Shown here: positions 1 to 5,495 of the stretch, piece by piece
Layout: every line of letters starts with the position of its first letter
Position numbering within the stretch: position 1 is the first letter of the stretch
Origin: Lachnospiraceae bacterium
GTDB taxonomy: Bacteria; Bacillota_A; Clostridia; Lachnospirales; Lachnospiraceae
DNA: 5,495 nt
Assembly: GCA_017996675.1 (NCBI GenBank)
Contig: JAGOGN010000110.1
Span: 1-5,495 of the forward strand
Direction of reading: 5' to 3'
Notes under the pieces: generated by a model
Told to the model about the DNA's origin: nothing
The model's input: the letters and a program-made list of their open reading frames with translations, nothing else
Databases searched by the model: none
Position numbers and translations under genes: made by a program

Positions 1-959
1 ATGGACGCCTGCGGTTCCCTTTTTGTTAACAATAATTCTAACGTAATTTCGGCAGTATCTAATCGCCCACTTGCATTCATACATGGACCAACTACGAATC
101 CAATGCTATACACATTCATTTCTTCCGGTTTCAATTTACATTGTTTGATTAATGCCAGTAAACTGACGTCCTGTGTTTGATGAATCATCTCCAGTCCAAG
201 TTTCACCAGAATTCTGTTTTCATCAATTAAATCCATCACATCCCCTACTGTTCCAATTGCTACATAAGATAAAAATTCTCTCGTCTCATCCATTGGAATG
301 CCACATTCTAGATAAAGTAACTGAATAAACTTAAATGCTACAGAAGCACCACACAATCCTTTAAATGGATAGCTACACTCTGCCTGTTTTGGATTTACAA
401 TAAAATCAGCCTTTGTTCTTAAGATTTCCTTGCTTCCATCTTCCTTATATACAAACGGCACTTCGTGGTGATCTGTGACAATCACCGTCATCCCATATTC
501 TTTCGCCAATTGAATTGCATCAAATGCACTGATTCCATTATCACAAGTAACAATTGCTTCAATACCGTCCTCATGTGCCTGTGTAATGAGCTGTTCATTC
601 ACTCCATATCCATCTACAATTCGATGTGGAATGACGTGATCTGCAATTCCATTACACCGTTCAATTCCGGATCGTAAAATGTAAGAAGACGTCACACCAT
701 CAATATCATAGTCACCAATAATTCTAATTCTTTTCTTTTGTTGAATCAGACTGGAAAGTAACTTTGCTGCTTCTACACCATCATGCAACTGTTTTGGATC
801 ATACAAATCTTCCCATCCACCATAAAGATATTTTTGGATCTGGTCATCTCCTACCACATCTCTATTTCGAATAATTCGTGCAGTTACAGGATCAATCTGA
901 AACTTCTTTGCAATTTCATCAAATTCTGCTCTTTTTGTTCTCACAATCCACTTTTCCAT
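1..959 (-). CDS. recJ: Single-stranded-DNA-specific exonuclease RecJ (C-terminal part outside window)
   Basis: RecJ degrades single-stranded DNA 5' to 3' in the cytoplasm, in recombinational and mismatch repair and at stalled forks. I translated 319 residues from ATG at 959 to the window edge. The frame is open to the edge; RecJ is usually about 550-800 residues, so the rest lies outside. DHH-family phosphoesterase motifs are in order: motif I DYDIDGVTS (residues 83-91), IPHRIVDGYGV (110-120), VTCDNG (137-142), the DHH motif TDHHEVP (162-168), IVNPKQ (187-192), CGASVAFKF (203-211), GTVGDVMDLIDENR (236-249) and GPCMNASGRLDTAE (291-304). The Asp and His metal ligands expected of the family are present. 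The ATG directly follows the TAG stop of the upstream membrane protein with no gap, and the likely Shine-Dalgarno GAGG (969-972) lies inside that gene, which suggests translational coupling. The DHH protein NrnA is the nearest alternative but lacks the RecJ-specific downstream motifs. Identification is firm. Confidence 0.96.
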   Translation of the reverse strand, partial: MEKWIVRTKRAEFDEIAKKFQIDPVTARIIRNRDVVGDDQIQKYLYGGWEDLYDPKQLHDGVEAAKLLSSLIQQKKRIRIIGDYDIDGVTSSYILRSGIERCNGIADHVIPHRIVDGYGVNEQLITQAHEDGIEAIVTCDNGISAFDAIQLAKEYGMTVIVTDHHEVPFVYKEDGSKEILRTKADFIVNPKQAECSYPFKGLCGASVAFKFIQLLYLECGIPMDETREFLSYVAIGTVGDVMDLIDENRILVKLGLEMIHQTQDVSLLALIKQCKLKPEEMNVYSIGFVVGPCMNASGRLDTAEITLELLLTKREPQAS

Positions 960-1502
960 CTATTTTAACCTCATAATCATATTTAACCTTTGAATCAGGG
1001 CACCGCCAATCAAGCCGATTCCAACACCTGCCACAACACCACTTACAATCAATAATGGTAAATAGGTCCATATTACCGCAGTTTTCAAAATAAAAAATGC
1101 TACCAAAAGTTGTCCGATGTTATGAAGAACGCCGCCCACACAGCTGACTCCAATGATCGAAAACAGTTTACTTTTTTTCAGGATTACCATTCCTGTATAA
1201 CTACAAATCATCCCTCCGACGCTATATAAAAAAGCGGCTAGATTTCCGAACGTAAACGCAACTAAAATTAACCGCACGAGCGCGATTCCAAAAGCATCCT
1301 TTTCTCCCAAAAGATATAATGCTGCAAGTACTGCCAAGTTTGCCAGTCCAATTTTGGCTCCTGGTAATCCGATTGAGAATGGAAATAATGCTTCTACATA
1401 AGAAAGCACAAATGCGATGGCAACAAGCATTCCCATTGTAGCGATGCGCTTTGTAAGAACGCTTCGATCCTGTACTTGACTAGTCTTATTTTGTTTTCTC
1501 AA
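960..1502 (-). CDS. Gx-type membrane protein (heptaprenyl diphosphate synthase component I family, EetB-like)
   Basis: This 180-residue polytopic membrane protein belongs to the family labelled 'Gx transporter' or 'heptaprenyl diphosphate synthase component I' (Hpre_diP_synt_I). Family-like segments are GLPGAKIGLANLAVLAALYL (residues 45-64), the GNLAAFLYSVGG region (86-97), FSIIGVSCVGG (114-124) and HNIGQLLVAFF (127-137). Hydrophobic stretches at about 21-40, 50-66, 70-85, 87-107, 114-138 and 143-171 give five or six membrane helices behind a basic N-terminus. No Asp-rich DDxxD prenyltransferase motif is visible, so the synthase name should not be taken as an enzymatic function. The substrate is unknown; small-molecule or flavin/quinone-linked membrane roles are guesses. 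The start is TTG (1500-1502), chosen because GGAGG lies 6 bases upstream; internal ATGs lack such a site. It overlaps the NusG-domain-II gene by 4 bases (TTGA) and abuts recJ. Family assignment is confident; function is not. Confidence 0.88.
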   Translation of the reverse strand: MRKQNKTSQVQDRSVLTKRIATMGMLVAIAFVLSYVEALFPFSIGLPGAKIGLANLAVLAALYLLGEKDAFGIALVRLILVAFTFGNLAAFLYSVGGMICSYTGMVILKKSKLFSIIGVSCVGGVLHNIGQLLVAFFILKTAVIWTYLPLLIVSGVVAGVGIGLIGGALIQRLNMIMRLK

Positions 1503-1873
1503 TTTGTTCCTCCATCAATGCTAGAATCATCTTTGTTTTGTATTTCAACAACCACCTGGTGTGGTAAGCAAACGATGGACTCATTATTAAACTGAATTGC
1601 ACGATGGCTCACACAAATCTGGTCAGGACAATCCGCTTCTTCCATCTTAACTTTACCATCCTGAATACGAATGATATTAGTCGCATTTTGTTTATCTGGA
1701 ATATAGATTGTCTGATTCTTGTCTAAAGAATAGGTTCCTTGAACTTTCTCTTTTACAGTAATCACAACCACTGCTTCCTTTGTTGAATTTTTCTGTATAA
1801 ACGTCAGTAACCCATATGCTATGAGCGCAAGCAATAAAATGGAACCAATTAAAATCACATCTTTCTTCTTCAT
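1499..1873 (-). CDS. Membrane-anchored NusG-domain-II protein (EetA-like)
   Basis: A small protein (124 residues from the chosen start) with one N-terminal membrane helix (about residues 6-27, after MKKKDV) and a single extracytoplasmic NusG domain II. The domain hallmark is visible: DGKVKMEEADCPDQICV (72-88) and then SIVCLPHQVVVEI (99-111). It contains no NGN or KOW transcription-factor part, so it is not the elongation factor NusG; only the fold name is shared. Cys82, Cys87 and Cys102, plus His90 and His105, are candidate ligands or redox residues, which is inference. Genes of this family recur beside ApbE and Gx-type proteins in Firmicutes and are thought to take part in extracytoplasmic flavin/electron-transfer systems; the biochemical role is not established. 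An ATG 18 bases upstream (1889-1891) would add six residues, but the ATG at 1871-1873 has GGAG 6 bases before it and is preferred. The gene starts one base after the apbE stop and overlaps the next gene by TTGA. Confidence 0.88.
   Translation of the reverse strand: MKKKDVILIGSILLLALIAYGLLTFIQKNSTKEAVVVITVKEKVQGTYSLDKNQTIYIPDKQNATNIIRIQDGKVKMEEADCPDQICVSHRAIQFNNESIVCLPHQVVVEIQNKDDSSIDGGTN
1509..1513 (-). promoter_or_regulatory. Ribosome binding site for the TTG-started Gx-type gene
   Basis: On the minus strand GGAGG is followed by six bases (AACAAA) and then TTG. This is a full Shine-Dalgarno match at good spacing and is the reason the TTG at 1500-1502 is taken as the start. It lies inside the last codons of the NusG-domain-II gene, so ribosomes ending that gene at the overlapping TGA could reinitiate here. 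Confidence 0.8.
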
Positions 1874-1874
1874 T

Positions 1875-2927
1875 TTATTCTCCAAATCCATCTGTCATTG
1901 TCACTTTACCATCATTGGTTACCCAAAGTACCTCTATTTGAGGATGTTTTTTTGCAAATGCTTTGCCTTCATCCAGACTCATATTAAAAAAAGCGGTTGA
2001 ATAACTGTCTGCCAATCCTGAGTCCTCACACTGAATGGTTACAGCAGCAATATATTCTGCTGGATAGAGTGTTTTCGGATCAATAATATGACAATATTTT
2101 TTTCCGTCTACCACATAATAACGTTGATAATTCCCACTGGTTACCATACTACCCTCTTTGATTTGAAATGTTTGTAGATAAGCATCTTCTGATTCACCAA
2201 ATGGATCCTGTATGCCAATTGTCCACTTGCTCTGATCTGGCTTTGCACCCACTGCGCGAATATTTCCTCCAACATTCAATAGCAAATGATCCCAGCCTTT
2301 CTTTTTTGCATATTGTGCCACTTTTTCCACAGCGTAACCTTTTGCAATACCACCGACATCCAGTCGTAATTTTTCATCCGAAAATTTTACAGTAAGATCT
2401 TGTTCATTCAAAACCAGTTGATCTATATTGGTATGTGTGCCGGCATCTTGTAGCTCTTTCAGACTTGGTAACTTGGCTTCTTTCGGATTTTTTAGACCAT
2501 CTTCTCTATATTGATGCCAGATTTGCAATACACTGCCTAATGCAATGTTCGTCTGACCATTGGTTTCCTCTTCCATCTCTTTACAGTAAGTCAAAAATTC
2601 CATCATTTTCTGTTCAACAGAGAGACTTTCCGACGGACACTTTTCGTTGATTGACATGAGATTATTCATTCCATCATAGGTATGATAGATATCAAACAGT
2701 TGATGATAAAAATTCAGTTCCTGATGTAATGCCTCAGACTGCTTTAAAAACTCATCCTCCGACTTGGCATATCCAGTTATGACAGTAACTGTATCAAATA
2801 CATCCAAATACTGTTTTGAGAATTTCTTCTCCTCATTGGAATGATTCTCAAAAAAAATGATGACTCCAATCAATAGTACAACAGGAATTGCAATCCAGAT
2901 TCGTTTCCACTGTTTTTTTCGATTCAT
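1875..2927 (-). CDS. apbE: FAD:protein FMN transferase ApbE, membrane-anchored
   Basis: ApbE transfers FMN from FAD to a Ser/Thr hydroxyl of exported or membrane redox proteins (such as RnfG/RnfD, NqrC and FMN-binding lipoproteins), using Mg2+. The 350-residue product has a basic N-terminus and one hydrophobic anchor (about residues 10-27). No lipobox cysteine follows, so it looks like an uncleaved anchor rather than the lipoprotein form common in the family. Catalytic-domain motifs are LDVGGIAKGYAVEKV (189-203), LLNVGGNIRAVG (216-227), TSGNYQRYY (263-271), HIIDPKTLYPA (280-290) and ADSYSTAFF (306-314), where Asp307 and Thr311 match the family's Mg2+-ligand region. The length is normal for the family. 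The ATG at 2927 has AGGAG (2935-2939) 7 bases upstream. It is the first gene of a tight unit with the NusG-domain-II, Gx-type and recJ genes, and it lies only 22 bases beyond a terminator-like hairpin. The flavin acceptor is not in this window. Confidence 0.95.
   Translation of the reverse strand: MNRKKQWKRIWIAIPVVLLIGVIIFFENHSNEEKKFSKQYLDVFDTVTVITGYAKSEDEFLKQSEALHQELNFYHQLFDIYHTYDGMNNLMSINEKCPSESLSVEQKMMEFLTYCKEMEEETNGQTNIALGSVLQIWHQYREDGLKNPKEAKLPSLKELQDAGTHTNIDQLVLNEQDLTVKFSDEKLRLDVGGIAKGYAVEKVAQYAKKKGWDHLLLNVGGNIRAVGAKPDQSKWTIGIQDPFGESEDAYLQTFQIKEGSMVTSGNYQRYYVVDGKKYCHIIDPKTLYPAEYIAAVTIQCEDSGLADSYSTAFFNMSLDEGKAFAKKHPQIEVLWVTNDGKVTMTDGFGE
1880..1883 (-). promoter_or_regulatory. Ribosome binding site deciding the NusG-domain-II start
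   Basis: On the minus strand GGAG is followed by AATAAA and then ATG at 1873. The alternative ATG at 1891 has only a weak purine context upstream (GTGACAATGACAG), so this site favours the shorter 124-residue product. It lies in the final codons of apbE. Confidence 0.75.
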
Positions 2928-2949
2928 GTAATCTCTCCTATTTAATTAC

Positions 2950-2977
2950 AAAAAGGGTGTGCACTGCACACCCCTTT
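2950..2977 (-). terminator. Intrinsic terminator after asnS
   Basis: On the minus strand the stem GGGTGTGC / GCACACCC (2966-2973 with 2955-2962) encloses a 3-base loop, AGT. The stem can be extended by one G-U and three A-U pairs (2974-2977 with 2951-2954) and ends in a run of five T (2950-2954). It begins five bases after the asnS stop codon. This is the expected layout for a Rho-independent terminator of the foldase-asnS transcript. Read on the plus strand it has only three T after the stem, and no plus-strand gene needs it. It could be leaky, because apbE starts only 22 bases beyond it. Confidence 0.85.
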
Positions 2978-2982
2978 CCATC

Positions 2983-4374
2983 TTATAATTCGCAATTGTT
3001 AACTGTTCTTGGAAATGGAATAACGTCACGAATATTGGACATTCCTGTCAGATACATCACGCATCTTTCAAATCCCAATCCAAATCCTGCGTGTCTTGTG
3101 CTTCCGTACTTTCTTAAATCTAAATAAAATCCATAATCTTCTGGGTTTAATCCACATTCTTCAATACGACTGGTCAAAACGTCCAAACGATCTTCACGCT
3201 GACTACCTCCGATGATTTCACCAATACCAGGAACTAAACAATCCATTGCAGCAACAGTCTTTCCATCTTCATTCAATTTCATGTAAAACGCTTTAATTTC
3301 CTTTGGATAATCCGTTACAAAAATTGGCTTCTTAAATACTTCTTCTGTTAAATAACGTTCATGTTCTGTCTGAAGGTCACAACCCCAGAATACTTTATAT
3401 TCAAAATTAGAATTATTCTTCTCCAAGATTTCAACTGCTTCTGTATAAGTAACGCGACCAAAATCTGAATTCAGTACATGCTCTAAACGCTCAACCAATC
3501 CTTTGTCAATAAAGCTCTGGAAAAAGTTCATTTCCTCTGGAGCATGCTCCATTACATAACGGATTACATATTTCAACATACTCTCTGCCAAATCCATATC
3601 ATCAGCCAAGTTGGCAAACGCAATTTCTGGTTCAATCATCCAGAATTCCGCAGCATGTCTTGTTGTATTGGAGTTTTCTGCTCGAAATGTTGGTCCAAAT
3701 GTATAAATATTACGGAATGCTTGCGCAAATGTCTCTCCATCAAGCTGTCCACTTACTGTCAGATTTGTTGCTTTTCCAAAAAAGTCCTGCGAATAATCTA
3801 CTTGCTTCTGGTCATTCATTGGAATATCTTTTAAATCAAGAGTCGTAACCTGGAACATTTCTCCTGCACCTTCACAATCACTTCCAGTAATTAAAGGTGT
3901 GTTTACATATACAAAGTCCCGTTGTTGGAAAAAATCATGGATTGCATATGCTGCCATTGAACGAACACGAAATACAGCCTGAAATGCATTTGTTCTTGGA
4001 CGTAAATGTGATATTGTTCTCAAGTATTCAAATGTATGTCTCTTCTTTTGAAGTGGATAATCCGGCGATGAAGCACCTTCTATTTCAATGCTCTCTGCCT
4101 GTATCTCAAACGGTTGCTTTGCCTGAGGAGTTGCGATTAACTTTCCTGTAATAATAAGTGCAGCCCCTACATTTAATTTTTCGATATCTGAATAATTCTT
4201 TAACTGATCCGAATACACAACCTGAATGGTTTCAAAAAAAGTTCCATCATTGATCACGATAAATCCAAAATTCTTCGAATTTCGATTACTTCTCACCCAC
4301 CCACCTAATGTGATAGTTGTGTCGAAGTACTGTTCTCTATTTTTATAAATCTCACGAACACTGATCAAATCCAT
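2983..4374 (-). CDS. asnS: Asparaginyl-tRNA synthetase
   Basis: AsnRS joins L-asparagine to tRNA-Asn with ATP in the cytoplasm. The 463-residue product matches the usual bacterial length. It has an N-terminal OB-fold anticodon-binding domain (about residues 20-100, starting [17 protein letters not shown]) and a class IIb catalytic core. Motif 1 surrounds [13 protein letters not shown] (151-163), followed by [14 protein letters not shown] (165-178) and NLTVSGQL (204-211). Motif 2 is [19 protein letters not shown] (230-248) and motif 3 is [15 protein letters not shown] (430-444), before RDVIPFPR (449-456). [12 protein letters not shown] (389-400) and the C-terminal RDVIPFPRT tail favour AsnRS over AspRS. 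The ATG at 4374 has GGAGG (4382-4386) 7 bases upstream. It lies 27 bases after the foldase gene with no terminator between them, so the two are probably cotranscribed. The gene is complete, with no frameshift. A strong terminator follows its stop. Confidence 0.97.
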   Translation of the reverse strand: MDLISVREIYKNREQYFDTTITLGGWVRSNRNSKNFGFIVINDGTFFETIQVVYSDQLKNYSDIEKLNVGAALIITGKLIATPQAKQPFEIQAESIEIEGASSPDYPLQKKRHTFEYLRTISHLRPRTNAFQAVFRVRSMAAYAIHDFFQQRDFVYVNTPLITGSDCEGAGEMFQVTTLDLKDIPMNDQKQVDYSQDFFGKATNLTVSGQLDGETFAQAFRNIYTFGPTFRAENSNTTRHAAEFWMIEPEIAFANLADDMDLAESMLKYVIRYVMEHAPEEMNFFQSFIDKGLVERLEHVLNSDFGRVTYTEAVEILEKNNSNFEYKVFWGCDLQTEHERYLTEEVFKKPIFVTDYPKEIKAFYMKLNEDGKTVAAMDCLVPGIGEIIGGSQREDRLDVLTSRIEECGLNPEDYGFYLDLRKYGSTRHAGFGLGFERCVMYLTGMSNIRDVIPFPRTVNNCEL

Positions 4375-4401
4375 ATCAGAACCTCCATTCTCTTATTTTA
4401 A

Positions 4402-5495
4402 TTATTTTGTTCCTGCCACATATTTGATATTTGATTTACTAATCAAATATTCAACTGCTTTATTACAAATATAGGCTCTTTCCATTTCTGTTTTTGGATA
4501 AGCTTCATATAACTGCTTCTCACTAGAATATTCATAGGCATCTAAAAACTGCTTCAGGTACGCTTGATATCCATCTTGATCCAATTCAATTTTTGCTTTC
4601 TTAGCAACAGCAGTCAACACGATTTGCTCTTTCAGTTTCTGTTCCATTGCTTCTTTAATATTCTTTGCATAGGTAGCAGCATCAGTCTGATACTGTGCCA
4701 TTAAATAATCTTCATATTTATAACCTGCACCACTCACACTCTTCTTGAAGTCGTTCAGATAATGTGCAACCTGGGATGTTAATAATTCCTTTGGAAGTGT
4801 CACTGCTGATTCTTTAATTACTTTATCAACCACTGCAGCTCTTGTATTGCTTGTCTTTGAAGACTCGTTATTTTCAAGTAAATATTTCTCCACATCTGCT
4901 TTAAATTCTGCTACCGTATTAAATCCAAAGTTCTGATTTACAAAAGCATCATCCATTTCAGCAGGTTTGAGAATCTTCTTATCCATGATTCCATTAATCT
5001 TTACTTCAAAAACAGCCTTTTTATTCTGTAATGCTTCTTCTTTATAATCTTTTGGGAAGGTCACTTCTACAGCAACGGTATCTCCCACCTTTTGATCAAT
5101 CAATTGTTCTTCAAATCCTTCAATAAAAGTATTTGATCCGATTACAAGGTTTGCTCCAGCAGCTTTGCCACCTTCAAATTCCTTGCCATCAATCGTACCA
5201 ACATAATCGATATTTGCGATATCTTTATCTTCCACCTTTAACTTTTCATTCTTTGTATAAGATGGATAAGTACCTAACAGCTGTTCAATATAAGATGTCA
5301 GTTTCTCTTCTGTAATATCCTCATATTGCACTTCTACGTCTAAATTTTCAAATTTTCCTAATGTTACAAGCTCTTCCATTTCATAGTCGTCCAATGTAAT
5401 TTTCTTTCCAAGATCTTTCTGAATTTCTGAACTTTCCGATACAGATGCTGAATCGTTCTTGTTATCCTTCTTCTCTTTATACTGCCACGCACCGA
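4402..5495 (-). CDS. Trigger-factor-like FKBP-type peptidyl-prolyl isomerase without ribosome-binding domain (N-terminus outside window)
   Basis: A prolyl isomerase / chaperone-like protein; 363 residues are visible, open to the window edge. From the N-terminal side there is a hydrophobic-to-basic boundary ([FLIV]GAWQYKEKKD), a charged Ser/Asp/Lys-rich linker (about residues 6-33), a short segment like the one just before the PPIase domain of trigger factor (about 41-85), an FKBP domain (about 88-170, with NIDYVGTIDGKEFEGGK, IGSNTFIEGFEEQL and VTFPKDYKEE), and a helical trigger-factor C-terminal domain (about 178-358). The ribosome-docking domain that should precede the PPIase segment is absent: the linker stands in its place. 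I infer an exported, membrane-tethered foldase rather than the cytosolic factor Tig, although automatic annotation may call it 'tig'. The TTG at 5392-5394 is an internal Leu, not the start. asnS follows after 27 bases. Fold assignment is firm; location is inferred. Confidence 0.85.
   Translation of the reverse strand, partial: GAWQYKEKKDNKNDSASVSESSEIQKDLGKKITLDDYEMEELVTLGKFENLDVEVQYEDITEEKLTSYIEQLLGTYPSYTKNEKLKVEDKDIANIDYVGTIDGKEFEGGKAAGANLVIGSNTFIEGFEEQLIDQKVGDTVAVEVTFPKDYKEEALQNKKAVFEVKINGIMDKKILKPAEMDDAFVNQNFGFNTVAEFKADVEKYLLENNESSKTSNTRAAVVDKVIKESAVTLPKELLTSQVAHYLNDFKKSVSGAGYKYEDYLMAQYQTDAATYAKNIKEAMEQKLKEQIVLTAVAKKAKIELDQDGYQAYLKQFLDAYEYSSEKQLYEAYPKTEMERAYICNKAVEYLISKSNIKYVAGTK
4427..4450. 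repeat. Perfect 10-bp inverted repeat in the 3' end of the foldase gene
   Basis: ATATTTGATT (4427-4436) and AATCAAATAT (4441-4450) are perfect reverse complements separated by four bases. The repeat is AT-rich and lies within codons near the C-terminus of the foldase, about 25 bases before its stop. No T-tract follows in the direction of transcription, so it is not a terminator. It may be a weak RNA stem or chance in AT-rich coding sequence. Confidence 0.5.

Noticed and set aside
465..968. Plus-strand open frames of 60-70 codons
   Set aside because: They lie antisense to recJ, which has full motif support. The predicted products are Cys/Ile/Phe-rich without family features, and no plus-strand gene in the window has a convincing ribosome binding site.
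1551..1565. Small inverted repeat ACCAC-CTGGT-GTGGT
   Set aside because: The stem is only five bases, inside the codons of the conserved CLPHQVVVEI segment, and the amino-acid sequence explains it.
1499..1873. Transcription elongation factor NusG
   Set aside because: Only the domain-II fold is present, behind a membrane anchor. There is no NGN or KOW domain.
1499..1891. Longer NusG-domain-II product starting MDLENK at 1891
   Set aside because: That ATG lies inside apbE with only a weak upstream purine context, while the ATG at 1873 has GGAG at 6 bases and follows the apbE stop by one base.
2951..2977. The hairpin as a plus-strand terminator
   Set aside because: It has only three T after the stem on that strand and no plus-strand gene upstream; the minus-strand reading has five T and directly follows asnS.
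2168..4151. Further plus-strand open frames opposite apbE and asnS, and the one at 5133-5315
   Set aside because: They are shadows of well-supported minus-strand genes, with compositions typical of antisense translation and no recognisable domains.
4402..5394. TTG at 5392-5394 as the foldase start codon
   Set aside because: The frame stays open for 33 more codons to the window edge, and no good ribosome binding site precedes this TTG.

Overview
This 5.5 kb window is a densely packed, entirely minus-strand stretch of a low-G+C Firmicutes chromosome. A clostridial origin, most likely Lachnospiraceae-like, is inferred from the AT-rich codons, strong GGAGG-type ribosome binding sites, the ApbE / NusG-domain-II / Gx-type membrane protein trio, and a trigger-factor-like foldase without a ribosome-binding domain. 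No database search was possible, so the taxon is an inference.

Read in the direction of transcription (high to low coordinates), the genes are as follows. (1) 4402-5495: an FKBP/trigger-factor-like peptidyl-prolyl isomerase, cut at its N-terminus by the window edge. (2) asnS, 2983-4374: asparaginyl-tRNA synthetase, 27 bases downstream. A strong hairpin with a T-tract at 2950-2977 looks like the intrinsic terminator of this pair. (3) apbE, 1875-2927: a membrane-anchored FAD:protein FMN transferase. (4) 1499-1873: a small membrane-anchored NusG-domain-II protein with a CPDQIC...CLPH cysteine pattern. (5) 960-1502: a polytopic Gx-type / 'heptaprenyl diphosphate synthase component I' family membrane protein, starting at TTG. 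(6) recJ, 1-959: single-strand-specific DNA exonuclease, cut at its C-terminal side by the window edge.

Genes 3 to 6 are almost fused. Their junctions are a 1-base gap, a 4-base TTGA overlap, and a 0-base TAG|ATG abutment, so they are probably one transcript with translational coupling. The first three form a recognisable extracytoplasmic flavin/redox module. ApbE covalently attaches FMN to exported proteins, and the NusG_II/Gx pair recurs with ApbE and resembles the accessory proteins of Gram-positive flavin-based extracellular electron transfer loci (recalled, not searched). No protein with a clear flavinylation motif lies in the window, so the ApbE substrate must be encoded elsewhere. recJ at the end of the unit is a housekeeping repair gene that appears coupled to this module by position.

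No gene-free stretch exceeds about 60 bases. I see no tRNA or rRNA genes, CRISPR arrays, insertion sequences or prophage signs. The most notable points are the foldase without a ribosome-binding domain, the substrate-less flavin module, and the terminator only 22 bases ahead of apbE, which leaves no room for an ordinary promoter between them.
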